Below are positions 16,858 through 27,248 of a stretch of 64,000 nucleotides of DNA, piece after piece. Below the pieces are notes generated by a model that worked only from the letters and a program-made list of their open reading frames with translations, had not been told where the DNA came from and ran no database searches. The position numbers and the translations under genes were made by a program. The stretch's first letter is position 1. Each line of letters begins with the position of its first letter. The DNA is taken from the NCBI GenBank assembly GCA_024692235.1, contig JAILMW010000018.1:1-64000 (forward strand), written 5' to 3'. The DNA is from Saccharofermentans sp. (GTDB taxonomy: Bacteria; Bacillota; Clostridia; Saccharofermentanales; Saccharofermentanaceae).

Positions 16858-17889
16858 TTACTTAAACTGCTTAAGGAAACGAACATCGTTCTCGTAAAGA
16901 AGTCTGATGTCGTCGATTCCGTAACGACCCATTGCCGTTCTCTCTACACCGATACCGAATGCAAATCCGCTGTATTCTTCGGAATCGATACCGCAATTCT
17001 CGAGGACCTCCGGATGAACCATACCAGCACCCAATACCTCGATCCAGCCTTCACCCTTACATACACGGCAACCCTTACCGCCGCAAGACCAACAAGTAAG
17101 GTCTACTTCTACGGAAGGCTCTGTGAACGGGAAATGGTGAGGACGAAGTCTGATCTTCGTGTCTTCACCGAAGAGTTTCTTTGCAAAGAGCTGCAATGAA
17201 CCTACGAGATCACCCATGGTTATACCCTTATCAACGACAAGGCCTTCGATCTGATGGAATACGGGAGAGTGTGTGCTGTCCAGAGTATCCTGTCTGTAAA
17301 CCTTACCGGGGCAGATAACCTTGATAGGAGGCTTCTGATTCTCCATGATCCTTATCTGCATGGGAGATGTCTGTGTACGAAGAAGGATATTCTCGCTGAT
17401 ATAGAAAGTATCCTGCGTATCTCTTGCGGGATGTCCCTTAGGAAGCCTTAAGAGCTCGAAATTATACTTATCGTACTCAACTTCAGGACCCTCGCCTATA
17501 GAGTAACCGAGACCTAAGAAGATATCACAGATCTCATTGATCGCCATATTAAGAGGATGTCTTGCACCTGCTCCTTTGTAAGAAGTAGGAAGAGTAACAT
17601 CGATAACTTCCTTCTTTAACTTGTGACTATTCTCAAGATCAGCAATCTTAGACTGATATTCGGAGAAGACTGACTCCATCTTCTCTCTGACTTCATTAAC
17701 GAGCTTACCTGCAGCAGGCCTTTCCTCGGGAGAAAGCTGACCCATACCGCGAAGTACACCCGTAAGCTTACCTTTTTTACCGAAAAACTCGACACGAAGT
17801 GCTTCTATTTCCTTGGAATTCGTAAGACTCTTGATCTTCTCCTCGAATTCCACACGGGTATTCATAAGAGACTCTTTGAGATCGCTCAT
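16858..17889 (-). CDS. pheS: Phenylalanyl-tRNA synthetase alpha subunit
   Basis: Catalytic alpha subunit, 343 residues. An N-terminal coiled coil binds tRNA; class II motif 2 is in [18 protein letters not shown] and motif 3 in [23 protein letters not shown] precedes ATG 17889. There are only 53 bp before it, so no room for a T-box leader; it is likely read from the upstream hydrolase transcript or a local promoter. Confidence 0.97.
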   Translation of the reverse strand: MSDLKESLMNTRVEFEEKIKSLTNSKEIEALRVEFFGKKGKLTGVLRGMGQLSPEERPAAGKLVNEVREKMESVFSEYQSKIADLENSHKLKKEVIDVTLPTSYKGAGARHPLNMAINEICDIFLGLGYSIGEGPEVEYDKYNFELLRLPKGHPARDTQDTFYISENILLRTQTSPMQIRIMENQKPPIKVICPGKVYRQDTLDSTHSPVFHQIEGLVVDKGITMGDLVGSLQLFAKKLFGEDTKIRLRPHHFPFTEPSVEVDLTCWSCGGKGCRVCKGEGWIEVLGAGMVHPEVLENCGIDSEEYSGFAFGIGVERTAMGRYGIDDIRLLYENDVRFLKQFK

Positions 17890-17942
17890 ACCAATTACCT
17901 CCGCAATTTCTTTAACTAATAGAGAATATCACAAGAGGAGTA

Positions 17943-18563
17943 TTAATAAAAGAAGGGATTAGTATTTATCTCTCTTTGAAGGATAGTAGCAGGTCCGTGT
18001 CCGGGATAGACCTCATAAGTACCGTCAAGCCCCTTAAGAAGCTCTATCGAAGATCTCATATCCGTAACAGAAGAACCAGGGAAATCAGTACGTCCTATGG
18101 AACCGGAAAATAACATATCTCCTGTAAATAACAACTTATGAGAATCGTCGGTAAAAGACAGGCAGCACGAACCCTTACTGTGTCCGGGGGTATGGAAATA
18201 CTCAAATACAAGATCATCCAAGACTTTAGTCCCCTTCACTTCATCCAAAGACTTAGCTTCACAATTAACTTCATAAGATATACCGAAGTCTCGCGACAGA
18301 TTAGAATCAGAGCTTCCGATACAATCCGTATCTTCTTCATGAATGTAGACAGGAACAGAAGGATACTGTGAGATCCATTCATTAAGTGAAGCGAAATGAT
18401 CGAAATGCCCGTGGGTTATAAAGATCGCCTTCAACTGAAGATCTGTGTCTACTTTAGAAGGAGATACACCGGGATCAATAACAATAAAAGCCGTATCTGA
18501 GAATACGGCATACATATTCGATCCCAAAGGACCATAAGGATATGTCTTTATGCGGATCGACAT
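17943..18563 (-). CDS. Metallo-beta-lactamase-fold hydrolase, glyoxalase II-like
   Basis: 206 residues with the metal-binding HGHFDH motif near residue 51, HTPGHSKGS, GDMLF and the C-terminal YPGHGP, giving the full di-metal site. Family members include glyoxalase II (S-lactoylglutathione hydrolase) and other thioester hydrolases. Its ATG shares one base with the stop of the methylglyoxal-synthase-like gene, so the two are translationally coupled. A role in aldehyde detoxification is an inference from that neighbour. Confidence 0.85.
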   Translation of the reverse strand: MSIRIKTYPYGPLGSNMYAVFSDTAFIVIDPGVSPSKVDTDLQLKAIFITHGHFDHFASLNEWISQYPSVPVYIHEEDTDCIGSSDSNLSRDFGISYEVNCEAKSLDEVKGTKVLDDLVFEYFHTPGHSKGSCCLSFTDDSHKLLFTGDMLFSGSIGRTDFPGSSVTDMRSSIELLKGLDGTYEVYPGHGPATILQREINTNPFFY

Positions 18564-18964
18564 CAGACCTTAGTTTCCTTAAGCCAGAGCCTCCAATCAA
18601 GATCACCTCTGTCTATTGCGAGAATGAGAGTCTCGGCAGTAGCGAGATTGGTAGCGTAAGGAATATTGTTGTAATCACATACGTTGAGAAGCTCATGAGC
18701 ATCCTCAGACTGTTCGCTCCTTCCGTCACGAAGGTATATTACACAGTCGATCTCATTGAACTGAGCTCTTGCCGCAAGCTGCTCAACACCGCTGGAATAA
18801 TCTACGGAAAGACCTGAAACATCAATATCTACAGATGCTTTCAAGTGCTTAGCGGTATTGTATACGGAAATAAGCTGATGTTTAAGGAGCAAGGTCTTAT
18901 ACGCAATACAGAAATTGACCAACAGTTCTATCTTTCTGTTATCTGCCATAAGTACGATCTTCAT
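18563..18964 (-). CDS. Divergent methylglyoxal-synthase-fold protein
   Basis: About 133 residues aligning along their length with MgsA: IVLMADNRK in place of IALxAHD, and NEIDCVIYLRD...NIPYATNLATAETLI near the end. Key residues of E. coli MgsA are not kept: the His19-Asp20 pair becomes Asp-Asn, the TGTTG phosphate loop is VYNTA, and the PHDPD segment with His98 is altered. It may therefore be inactive, use another substrate or serve as a sensor. ATG 18964 follows AGGAG. Confidence 0.7.
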   Translation of the reverse strand: MKIVLMADNRKIELLVNFCIAYKTLLLKHQLISVYNTAKHLKASVDIDVSGLSVDYSSGVEQLAARAQFNEIDCVIYLRDGRSEQSEDAHELLNVCDYNNIPYATNLATAETLILAIDRGDLDWRLWLKETKV

Positions 18965-19074
18965 AGCAATGCTCCTATTCATAAAAAATACAATATTATT
19001 CTATTAAAAATCTTCCTTAAAGGCAATTGAGAATTGTGAAAATTATATAAAAAAATTTTTAAACAACAGATGAA

Positions 19075-21414
19075 TTAACCTTCGTCATAGGCATTATCAC
19101 TATATTCCTCATATTCCGCAGGCAAGGCATCAGGCTGAACAAAATCACCGTTTGTAGGCGTATAATCCATAACATTTCCGTTTGCCTCGGGAATATTAAA
19201 GTAAGCAGCAAGGAGCTCACGGGCGATACTTGCGGTGGAAGAACCCCACTCACCTCTCTCTACAACGAGAGCAACAGCAACCTGAGGGTTCTCTGCAGGA
19301 GCGTAACATACGAAAAGACCATTGGAATACTCTTTACGGATATCCTCGAAGCCTGTCTCGGCCGTACCTGTCTTACATACAACATCTACCGGGAAATCTC
19401 CGAATGTATCTCTTGCAGTAGCCTCATCCGTCCAAAGGCTGGTACCCGTAACAACGCAACGCATGGCAAACCTTACGGCTTCTATATTGGATTCATCTAT
19501 TCCGAGAGGTACAGGTGCCTGCTGACCGGAATAAAGTAAAGATCCGTCAGATCCGACTACACTGTCAACTACATAAGGGGTTACCAGCTGATTGGTAGCT
19601 ATACCTGCAGTATAACGGCACAACTGAAGAATTGTAAAACAGTTATCGAACTGTCCGATAGCTGACTGAGCAGTATCTGCGGGGAACCATATCCTGTCAT
19701 ATTCATTCTCGTGAAGAAGTCTCTTAGTCTCACGTGATGCTCTGACGCCGCATATCTCACCGGGAAGGTCTATGCCCGTGAATTCACCAAGCCCGAGCCT
19801 CTCGCCCATCGCATCGATATTATCGATACCCGTCATATAGCCGAGACGCATGAAGTAGATATTACAGGACGTTGCCATAGCGGTATTAAGATCCAGAGGA
19901 CCATGTCCTCCGTCAGGATGCTCAAGACAGCTGAACTCCCATCCGCCGATATCGTAAGGGCTCTCACAATTGATCCAGTTAGAAGTAGGCGTGATCCAGC
20001 CGTTCTCAAGACCTGCTAACGCAGTACACATCTTAAAGGTAGAACCCGGAGCATACTGAGACATGATAGCTCTGTTCCACAAAGGCATATCTTCTGCCGT
20101 GATCTCCTCATATTCACCGATACCGAGATAATACTCGAGCTGCTCCTGAGCCTGAGCATCTCCATACATAGACAGAACAAAGTCATTAGGATCGAAGTTA
20201 GGATAAGAACCCATAGCAAGTACGGCTCCTGTATTTACATCCATCATGACAAAAGCACCGGCATTAGCAGTAGCATACTGTTCATCGATAGGCTTAAGGC
20301 TCTCTGCAGCCTCAGCTTCCTCTATATATTCTTTCAAAGCCTCAATGCCGACCATCTGAAGATCGGAATCTATAGTCAGATTAACTGTAGCACCTGATAC
20401 CGGGTCAACGCCGTATGTCGAAGGAAAGAATGTTCCGTCAGCACCGTCTACAGTCCAGATATTATAAGTAGATATTCCGGTCTGACCGTGAAGGTATCTT
20501 TCCATCTGAGACTCAACGCCTGACTGACCTACCAGATCATCATTGTTGTATCCGAACGTCTGCAAAGTTGCAAGTGATTCCTGCGATACCCTTCCGACAT
20601 AACCTACTACATGGCAAGACAACTGAGCCATCGGGGTATATACCCTTCTATATGTCTTTGTACATATAAGGCCCATAAAGTGGTAATTCTGCTCTTCGAT
20701 CATCGTGACGAGCTCATTGGGAACATCCGTAGCGATCTCGACGGGAGTTCCCATAAGGAAAGACCAGTTGTCCCTGAATATCTGATACCTGATTCTGCAG
20801 ATCCTATATGCCTCATCCTCAGTATAGGATTCATCTATACCGAAAAGATTACGCATATAAAGGAAAAAGACCTGAGGATCCGTCTTAACATAATTATCCG
20901 TAAAAGTTACGATACCTTCGGAATAATCTTCAAGATCAAACAGGTTATGGTTAGTCTGCCAAAGCCTTATCTCATCTTCCTCTTTGAGGAATTCAAAAGG
21001 CTCTATGGAGAAATATTCATCAAGATCCGATTCGGAATAACAATTATACTGGTCAAAAAGGTAACTTAATTCCAGACACATGCTGTTAAGATCATCATCT
21101 GAAAGACCTGCGTTGGCGATCATAACAGTATTGACCGATTCGGAGGTAGCCAGTGGAACTCCGTTACAATCAAGGATATCTCCTCTGGGAGCAGATACAT
21201 AATACATTCTCTGCACACCGACAGAAGACGCGGACATAGACCTCTGATATCCTGAGAATTGAAGAGAAGCAGTCATAAAAAGGATCACGGATCCGATCAT
21301 GCAAAAGATCGCCGAGAGCACAAAATAACGATTCGTAACAGCTCTCAAGAATAGATTAAAAGGAGAGTTCTTCTCTCTTTCTTCTCTGATTGAAGGATTC
21401 AGATCTTTAGCCAT
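19075..21414 (-). CDS. mrdA: Penicillin-binding protein 2 (elongasome transpeptidase)
   Basis: Cross-links peptidoglycan during cell elongation. 779 residues: N-terminal anchor at about 33-52, PBP dimerisation domain with RGDILDCNG near 90, then the transpeptidase with STFK (catalytic Ser in YAPGSTFKM), SCN and KTGTAET, all intact. The C-terminal tail is acidic. It overlaps mreD by 16 bp, and linkage to mreCD supports PBP2 rather than the divisome PBP3. Confidence 0.93.
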   Translation of the reverse strand: MAKDLNPSIREEREKNSPFNLFLRAVTNRYFVLSAIFCMIGSVILFMTASLQFSGYQRSMSASSVGVQRMYYVSAPRGDILDCNGVPLATSESVNTVMIANAGLSDDDLNSMCLELSYLFDQYNCYSESDLDEYFSIEPFEFLKEEDEIRLWQTNHNLFDLEDYSEGIVTFTDNYVKTDPQVFFLYMRNLFGIDESYTEDEAYRICRIRYQIFRDNWSFLMGTPVEIATDVPNELVTMIEEQNYHFMGLICTKTYRRVYTPMAQLSCHVVGYVGRVSQESLATLQTFGYNNDDLVGQSGVESQMERYLHGQTGISTYNIWTVDGADGTFFPSTYGVDPVSGATVNLTIDSDLQMVGIEALKEYIEEAEAAESLKPIDEQYATANAGAFVMMDVNTGAVLAMGSYPNFDPNDFVLSMYGDAQAQEQLEYYLGIGEYEEITAEDMPLWNRAIMSQYAPGSTFKMCTALAGLENGWITPTSNWINCESPYDIGGWEFSCLEHPDGGHGPLDLNTAMATSCNIYFMRLGYMTGIDNIDAMGERLGLGEFTGIDLPGEICGVRASRETKRLLHENEYDRIWFPADTAQSAIGQFDNCFTILQLCRYTAGIATNQLVTPYVVDSVVGSDGSLLYSGQQAPVPLGIDESNIEAVRFAMRCVVTGTSLWTDEATARDTFGDFPVDVVCKTGTAETGFEDIRKEYSNGLFVCYAPAENPQVAVALVVERGEWGSSTASIARELLAAYFNIPEANGNVMDYTPTNGDFVQPDALPAEYEEYSDNAYDEG

Positions 21415-22016
21415 AGATTATCCTCTATTCTACCTTCCTCATTGATACCGGGATTTATACCCTTGCTGTAGGGACCTGCAAACCTGAGGATCAACACCAA
21501 AGGTATTGCTGCTATAAGATTAAGAAGGATCTGGGGAAGAATTGAATCAGTCAGTATCCTTAATATAGTCATATTATATGTTCCGTGAAGTACTGCAGAA
21601 GTCCAGATCTTAATCAGGATATGTCCTGAGATCTTATAAAGCAATGTCGCTGCAGTAACTGCTACAAAGGCAAAAAGAGCATTTCTGCGCATTCTCTTAG
21701 TAAAGAAAGACGATCCGAATACACTTGCAAGGAACATGACAAGAAGTCCGAGTCCGACAGCTGCTACCGGATGTCCGCCTGACATGGCAATAGCCGGAGC
21801 CGCAAAATAATCGCGCAGTAAACCTACGCAGATACCGATGACGGCACCGTCAAGAAAACCGAAGAAATAAGACACGACCACCGTAAAGACCAGCATAAGA
21901 TCAGCAACCTGTCCTCTGTAAGACATGATCTCGGGAAATGAGACCTGAAAACAACAGACAAGCAGCGTATATACAACATATACCAAAATCTTACGGATAA
22001 GGGCAGGTCTTCTCAT
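21399..22016 (-). CDS. mreD: Rod shape-determining protein MreD
   Basis: 205 residues with five or six hydrophobic segments, a short basic N-terminus and the SYFFGFLDGAVIGICVGLLRD region typical of MreD. It is a membrane component of the elongasome between MreC and the peptidoglycan synthases. It lies 3 nt after mreC and overlaps mrdA, so is translationally coupled to both. GAGGAG precedes ATG 22016. Confidence 0.9.
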   Translation of the reverse strand: MRRPALIRKILVYVVYTLLVCCFQVSFPEIMSYRGQVADLMLVFTVVVSYFFGFLDGAVIGICVGLLRDYFAAPAIAMSGGHPVAAVGLGLLVMFLASVFGSSFFTKRMRRNALFAFVAVTAATLLYKISGHILIKIWTSAVLHGTYNMTILRILTDSILPQILLNLIAAIPLVLILRFAGPYSKGINPGINEEGRIEDNLWLKI

Positions 22017-22019
22017 ATA

Positions 22020-22943
22020 TCACTGCTCCTCTTCTTCATCAGAATAAGAAGCAGGTACCGGAGGAAGACCTGCGTCGATATTTGCCTGTTGTTCCTCAAT
22101 TACGGAAAAAGGAACCATGACAAAAACATCATTAAGGCTGGATATATCAGCATAAGGTCTTAATGTAGCCGTGATCTCCAGAGGATTGGAATCGTCTACG
22201 GACTCAATGGTACCGATCGGAATCCCCTGTGGAAAGAGACCTCCGTCACCTGATGTTACTATCTCGGTACCGGGTTCAAGAACAGTATTCTCATCGATAT
22301 CTGTTACCAAGCAGAGACCTTCAAGCTTCAGTGAAGCATCTCCACTTATAGTCATATTGGCACCGTTAACGGTATTAACCTTACCGCTGACGACAAATCC
22401 TTCATGGAGCAGAGGCAGGATATCGGAATCGGATTCGTCGATCTCGATGACTCTTCCTATCAGATTCATTCTGACATCTACAACAGCATAAGAATCTCCG
22501 GGCGCGAGGTAGATACCGTCCGAAGTACCAAGTCCGATCCTGATACTTGAGAACCATTCGTCTGCCTCTCTGGAAAGAACAGACGCACCGTAGATATCAT
22601 AGTTACTGAAAGTATCTCTTATATGAAATGCTTCCTGAAGCTCTTCATATCTGATTCCTGCTTCCTCGTTCTGAGTAAGCTCATACTGAAGCTCGGCGAT
22701 CTCAGCCCTGAGTTCTTCATTTTCATTTCGAATAGCGATACCGTCAGTAATAGCAGCCCAGAAATCTCCTACGGAACTTCCTGCGCTCTTTATCGTTTTC
22801 TGGACAGGAGAAGCAATGGCGCCGATGGGCTTAAGCACCTTATTTAAAGGAGAGCCCGGCAGCATACCAAGTATTATGGCGGTCAAAATAAGCAAGACCG
22901 CCATAACAACAATAAACCATTTACTTGTCAGAAGCTTACGCAT
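22020..22943 (-). CDS. mreC: Rod shape-determining protein MreC
   Basis: About 307 residues: one N-terminal anchor ([20 protein letters not shown]), a coiled coil ([20 protein letters not shown]) and the beta-rich periplasmic-type domain with IGRVIEI and [19 protein letters not shown] 22943 is nested in the last codons of the SEC-C gene and gives the usual short cytoplasmic tail; the longer start at 22997 would add 18 residues lacking MreC character. mreB is not adjacent. Confidence 0.9.
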   Translation of the reverse strand: MRKLLTSKWFIVVMAVLLILTAIILGMLPGSPLNKVLKPIGAIASPVQKTIKSAGSSVGDFWAAITDGIAIRNENEELRAEIAELQYELTQNEEAGIRYEELQEAFHIRDTFSNYDIYGASVLSREADEWFSSIRIGLGTSDGIYLAPGDSYAVVDVRMNLIGRVIEIDESDSDILPLLHEGFVVSGKVNTVNGANMTISGDASLKLEGLCLVTDIDENTVLEPGTEIVTSGDGGLFPQGIPIGTIESVDDSNPLEITATLRPYADISSLNDVFVMVPFSVIEEQQANIDAGLPPVPASYSDEEEEQ

Positions 22944-23457
22944 TCTTTCCGCAACACTTCTTGTACTTCTTGCCTGAACCGCAAGGACAAGGATCATTAC
23001 GTCCTATCTTCTCAGAGTGTGCGATATTAGCATCTCTGTATTCTCTTGCGATCTCAGAAGCCTTCTCGTCAGAGAGGACTTTCTTCCAAGAATTGAGCTT
23101 GAAGAGCCAAGTTGCCTTAGCATCTCGCATGTTGTAATAAAGCTTCTCATAATTGATATCAAGATCGATCTGTGTATCATCATCAACACTCTTTACATCG
23201 ATCTCATTGTTAAGGCTTGTCTGGATACCGTCAAGGAAACCGACGAAAACATCCATCGTATCCTTATTGAATCCGAGCTTTGCTGCAAGATCGGAAGCCT
23301 TACCGGAAGTAAATTCCTTATTATCGGGATAAGCGGAAAGGATCTTATCGTAAGCATCCTTCTCCATTGTGTAATAAGTATTGATGTAATAAGTATAGGA
23401 TGTCTGATCGCGAACTGTCTCCGATCTGTCGATCCATGTCTCGTAATATGTAGCCAT
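22936..23457 (-). CDS. SEC-C zinc-motif protein
   Basis: 173 residues. A Tyr-rich helical domain of unknown function is followed by a C-terminal SEC-C motif ([18 protein letters not shown]), nearly the same as the tail of SecA here. In SecA this zinc motif binds SecB or the ribosome; stand-alone SEC-C proteins are thought to join export or ribosome functions. It lies between icd and mreC in one transcript and overlaps mreC by 8 bp. Confidence 0.8.
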   Translation of the reverse strand: MATYYETWIDRSETVRDQTSYTYYINTYYTMEKDAYDKILSAYPDNKEFTSGKASDLAAKLGFNKDTMDVFVGFLDGIQTSLNNEIDVKSVDDDTQIDLDINYEKLYYNMRDAKATWLFKLNSWKKVLSDEKASEIAREYRDANIAHSEKIGRNDPCPCGSGKKYKKCCGKNA

Positions 23458-23471
23458 AGTAACCTCCGTGA

Positions 23472-24668
23472 TTATAGCTTAGCTGCGATAGCCTTGAGGA
23501 AATCCTCAGTATTAACAACGTTCTTCTCAGGTACATTGATAAGGTTCTTAAGGTCACCTGTGATAGTACCGGACTCAATAGTATCGATAGAAGCCTTCTC
23601 AAGTCTGTCAGCAAAATCAACAAGATCGGGAAGCTCATCCATCTGACCTCTCTTGCGAAGAGCACCTGTCCATGCAAAGAGTGTAGCCATGGGATTGGTA
23701 GATGTGGATTCTCCCTTAAGATACTTATAGTAATGACGTGTTACTGTTCCGTGAGCAGCCTCATACTCGTATACACCTGAAGGAGAAACAAGTACTGAAG
23801 TCATCATGGCAAGAGAACCGCAAGCGGATGCGAGCATATCACTCATAACATCACCGTCGTAGTTCTTACAAGCCCAGAGGATTCCTCCTTCGGATCTCAT
23901 GATACGAGCAACAACATCATCGATAAGAGTATAGAAATACTCGATACCTGCTGCCTCGAACTTAGACTTGAACTCAGCCTCATAGATCTCTGCGAAGATA
24001 TCCTTGAATCTGTGATCATATGTCTTGGAGATAGTATCCTTTGTAGCAAACCAGAGGTCCTGCTTGATATCAAGAGCATATGTGAAGCAAGCTCTTGCGA
24101 AAGCTTCGATAGACTTATCAGTGTTATGCATACCCTGGATAACACCTGCACCGTCAAATTCCTGGATGACCTTTCTGTCTACTCTTCCGTCGGGATATGT
24201 TACAACAAGCTCAGCCTTTGCAGCGCCGTCTACACGAAGCTCGGAATTCTTATATACATCGCCGTAAGCATGACGAGCGATAGTAATGGGCTTCTTCCAG
24301 CATGAAACGAATGGTTTAATACCGTTAACAAGGATGGGAGCTCTGAATACGGTACCGTCGAGCATTGCTCTGATAGTTCCGTTAGGGCTCTTCCACATCT
24401 GCTTGAGGTTATACTCTTCAACACGCTGTGCGTTGGGAGTGATGGTAGCACACTTAACTGCTACACCGAGTTCCTTAGTTCTGTTAGCGGAATCTATAGT
24501 AACCTGATCGTTAGTAGCATCACGGTTTACTAGACCTAAGTCAAAATACTCTGTCTTAAGGTCAACGAAAGGTGTGATAACAATATCCTTGATCTGCTGC
24601 CATACGATCCTGGTCATCTCATCGCCGTCCATCTCTACGAGCGGCGTCTTCATCTGTATCTTGCTCAA
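23472..24668 (-). CDS. icd: Isocitrate dehydrogenase (NADP), eukaryotic-like type
   Basis: Oxidises isocitrate to 2-oxoglutarate, feeding glutamate synthesis in anaerobes. 398 residues with [12 protein letters not shown] at the N-terminus, KSPNGTIR (substrate-binding segment), the metal Asp in YDGDVMSD and AAHGTVTRH for NADP: the dimeric type seen in mitochondria and many Clostridia. The start is TTG 24668, with GGAGGAG six nt upstream; the next in-frame ATG would be too far from that site. It heads the icd-SEC-C-mreCD-mrdA transcript. Confidence 0.95.
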   Translation of the reverse strand: MSKIQMKTPLVEMDGDEMTRIVWQQIKDIVITPFVDLKTEYFDLGLVNRDATNDQVTIDSANRTKELGVAVKCATITPNAQRVEEYNLKQMWKSPNGTIRAMLDGTVFRAPILVNGIKPFVSCWKKPITIARHAYGDVYKNSELRVDGAAKAELVVTYPDGRVDRKVIQEFDGAGVIQGMHNTDKSIEAFARACFTYALDIKQDLWFATKDTISKTYDHRFKDIFAEIYEAEFKSKFEAAGIEYFYTLIDDVVARIMRSEGGILWACKNYDGDVMSDMLASACGSLAMMTSVLVSPSGVYEYEAAHGTVTRHYYKYLKGESTSTNPMATLFAWTGALRKRGQMDELPDLVDFADRLEKASIDTIESGTITGDLKNLINVPEKNVVNTEDFLKAIAAKL

Positions 24669-24767
24669 AATATACTCCTCCTGCGGTCTTTACATTTAAC
24701 TAATATATATTAAAGCAAGAGAGATTTTCAGTCAATAAAGAGGCATTTAGGTTTTGACCGTATCAGA

Positions 24768-25793
24768 TCATCTTCCGCAGGCCATGACAATGAAGCTTTC
24801 AAGGCTCTTTCTGTCATCAAGATTTCCGTGTTTGATCTCACTGTCTTCCCTTGAACATTCGTTGAACAGCATAATAAGTGCATCCATATTAAATCTGGAA
24901 GACTGAGATACGAGCTTCTTGGCAACAAAAGGCTGAACTTTAAGCCTTGATGCGATCTCAGACTGGTTGCCAAGCTCCTTTGCGCAAATAAGATGTTTGA
25001 GATGGCGCATGAGCATGAACCTTATCCTTTGTGTAGGTTCCTTCATCATGAGCAGATTATTAAGGATATCAAGGGCAGTTCTTGCATCCTTCTGACCGAC
25101 GGCATCAGTTATATTGAATACCGATCCGCCGATATCGGGGGGGCATATCTGCTCTACAAGTCCTATATCAACATGTCCGGTATTGGTCCCTGTACAGTAA
25201 AGAAGTATCTTATTTGTCTCAGAAGATATGAGTCTCATGGACTTATCACACCTGGAAACGATACTGGTTGCAGCCTCTTCATCAATCGTGATCGAAGACT
25301 TGGACAGGACATGACTTATCCATTTAACGGATTTCTCATCTTCAAGGTAATTAAGCTCGGCGATAACACCATTCTTTGAAAATGCCGTCATTACCGACTT
25401 CTTACGCTTATCGACCTTAGATGCCGTAAAAACGAGCAAGCTTCCGTTCGGAACCGATGCCAGTAAGCTTACAAACTCATCAGTATCAGAAGGTATGGAA
25501 AAATCAGCTACGACAACTATCCTTTTGGAAGACAGCCAGGAAGGAAGCTCCAGATTCTCACGAATCTTCTCGATATCAGGTTCCTTCCCTGCCATGTCGA
25601 ACTTAACGTAATCCATCTGTTCGGCACCTTCAGAAAGGTACTTTTTCTTAATGATCTCCATCTCTTTCTCGATGAAGAAATCCTCTTCACCGAAGATGAG
25701 AATGAGCTTGAGGTCACCGTTATCATTCTTTATCAGGTCGCTTAAACCCTTGGAATCAAGATATTCCGAAGTTGTATTCTTCTTGTAAGCCAT
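24768..25793 (-). CDS. holA: DNA polymerase III delta subunit
   Basis: 341 residues matching HolA/YqeN: LILIFGEEDFFIEKEMEII near residue 30 for the degenerate AAA+ core, then VFNITDAVGQKDARTALDIL and a helical collar domain. It opens the sliding clamp as part of the clamp loader. comEC followed by holA is a common order in Bacillota; here two lipoprotein genes sit between them. No ribosome site precedes ATG 25793, but a strong promoter lies just upstream. Confidence 0.9.
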   Translation of the reverse strand: MAYKKNTTSEYLDSKGLSDLIKNDNGDLKLILIFGEEDFFIEKEMEIIKKKYLSEGAEQMDYVKFDMAGKEPDIEKIRENLELPSWLSSKRIVVVADFSIPSDTDEFVSLLASVPNGSLLVFTASKVDKRKKSVMTAFSKNGVIAELNYLEDEKSVKWISHVLSKSSITIDEEAATSIVSRCDKSMRLISSETNKILLYCTGTNTGHVDIGLVEQICPPDIGGSVFNITDAVGQKDARTALDILNNLLMMKEPTQRIRFMLMRHLKHLICAKELGNQSEIASRLKVQPFVAKKLVSQSSRFNMDALIMLFNECSREDSEIKHGNLDDRKSLESFIVMACGR

Positions 25794-25799
25794 ATTCTG

Positions 25800-25827
25800 A
25801 TTATATATTAAATCGGTTTTATGTCAC
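25800..25827 (-). promoter_or_regulatory. holA promoter, possibly giving a leaderless mRNA
   Basis: On the minus strand GTGACA (25822-25827), a 16-bp spacer and TATAAT (25800-25805). Only 6 nt separate the -10 element from the holA ATG, so the expected +1 is at or next to the start codon. Confidence 0.65.
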
Positions 25828-25834
25828 GAGGCTG

Positions 25835-27226
25835 TTATTCCTGTACGGCAAAAGATGCACAACACTGTTCTATGCCCTGACTGCTTCCGCCGAACAAAAC
25901 GACATAGCCGTTACCGTCACCGATATCGATAAGGAACATCGTACTGTAGTACTCATCGCCGTTACCGGAAATACAGGAGTCATAGCATATTACAGTCTGT
26001 CCCGCTATCTCTCTTTCGACCTGTGAATAAGATATGGTCTCACCGTCACGAACCGCACCTGCCTGCATTGCTTCAGCCCTTGACTGGATATCGCTTTGGA
26101 AGGTGCTGTAGCGGTCAGCGGTAAGGTATGTCACTGAAGCGATACCCTCTCTGCCAGATATAACAATAACAGCATTCTGGATATAAGTATTATCTCTATG
26201 CTCCGGGACACCGAGATAATCACCGTCAGTAGGCTCGATGCGCCATCCGGAAGGTACATTTACGATAATGTTCGAACCGTAAAGTGAAGCAGGCGAATCG
26301 TAAGAAGTTACATAAAAAGGCATATCGGCATTAGAGGGAACCTCAGGCTCAGGTTCAGTATGTGTAACAATACACTCATCAGAACATACGATATTACCTT
26401 CTCCGTCATAGACATTGATCGTATATTCACCGTCATCGAAGATCTCATCCGTGTTCGGATACGTAACAGTGACAGAGATCGAGGATTCACCTTCAGATTT
26501 TGTAAGAAGATCAGAATCATCAAGGAATATAGGAGCATCGAAGGAATAGTAGTATTCCCATTCGAATTCCGTTCCAACTTCATCAAGAGAGATATTGAAC
26601 TCAAGAACTGAAGTATCGGTATATGTATTGGTCGACTGATCATATTCGACGCCCGTAAAGCCTGAGCTTACAACATGGTCACCGAGAAGGCCTGCCAACT
26701 CTATCTCGATATCATTAAAAGAGAACAGATCGATAAGATCATCAGAATTTACGATAACAGCCTTATCTTCCTGCTTTTCGAATTCAAGTGTCACAGAGAA
26801 CTCTATCTTATCGTCACAATCATCAAGTGCTGTCTCGAAGGCCTCAATATCTTTAAATATTTCTGTATCATCTAATACTTTCTCATAATCAACATATGTA
26901 AAAAGTACATCTACGGTACCGTTCTTGCCCGGGAAATCACTTTCATAACTGTCTTCATCGACTTCATAACTTACGGTAGACAATACCATCTCAGCGATCT
27001 CGTCAGAAATCTCATTGCCGGAATCAAAAGTCATCGCTTCTTCGAGCTTTTTATTCTTATCATCAAAGTACTTGGAAGCCTTGGAGTAATCTCCCGATGC
27101 AACAGCGGAACAAGCTTTATCGGCAACAGAGAGCATAGATTCGTCAAACTTCTTGGAACAACCGGCTGTAGATATCATCATCGAAATTGTAAGTAAAACA
27201 GCCAGGGAACTTTCAATCTTTTTCAT
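25835..27226 (-). CDS. Lipoprotein, paralogue of the neighbouring lipoprotein
   Basis: 463 residues with a lipoprotein signal (lipobox STAGC, Cys near residue 23). The following Ala/Lys-rich helical stretch and a domain with DVLFTYVDYEKVL and FETALDDCDDKIEFSVTLEF are clearly related to the next gene. The C-terminal part is beta-rich. No known family is recognised. It should be anchored on the outer face of the membrane. GAAGGTG precedes ATG 27226. It follows comEC and the sister gene in order. Confidence 0.75.
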   Translation of the reverse strand: MKKIESSLAVLLTISMMISTAGCSKKFDESMLSVADKACSAVASGDYSKASKYFDDKNKKLEEAMTFDSGNEISDEIAEMVLSTVSYEVDEDSYESDFPGKNGTVDVLFTYVDYEKVLDDTEIFKDIEAFETALDDCDDKIEFSVTLEFEKQEDKAVIVNSDDLIDLFSFNDIEIELAGLLGDHVVSSGFTGVEYDQSTNTYTDTSVLEFNISLDEVGTEFEWEYYYSFDAPIFLDDSDLLTKSEGESSISVTVTYPNTDEIFDDGEYTINVYDGEGNIVCSDECIVTHTEPEPEVPSNADMPFYVTSYDSPASLYGSNIIVNVPSGWRIEPTDGDYLGVPEHRDNTYIQNAVIVISGREGIASVTYLTADRYSTFQSDIQSRAEAMQAGAVRDGETISYSQVEREIAGQTVICYDSCISGNGDEYYSTMFLIDIGDGNGYVVLFGGSSQGIEQCCASFAVQE

Positions 27227-27248
27227 AATATCACCTTCCGTCTGATAA

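Noticed and set aside
17890..17942. T-box leader before pheS
   Set aside because: Only 53 bp separate pheS from the upstream gene and no T-box core or terminator pair is visible.
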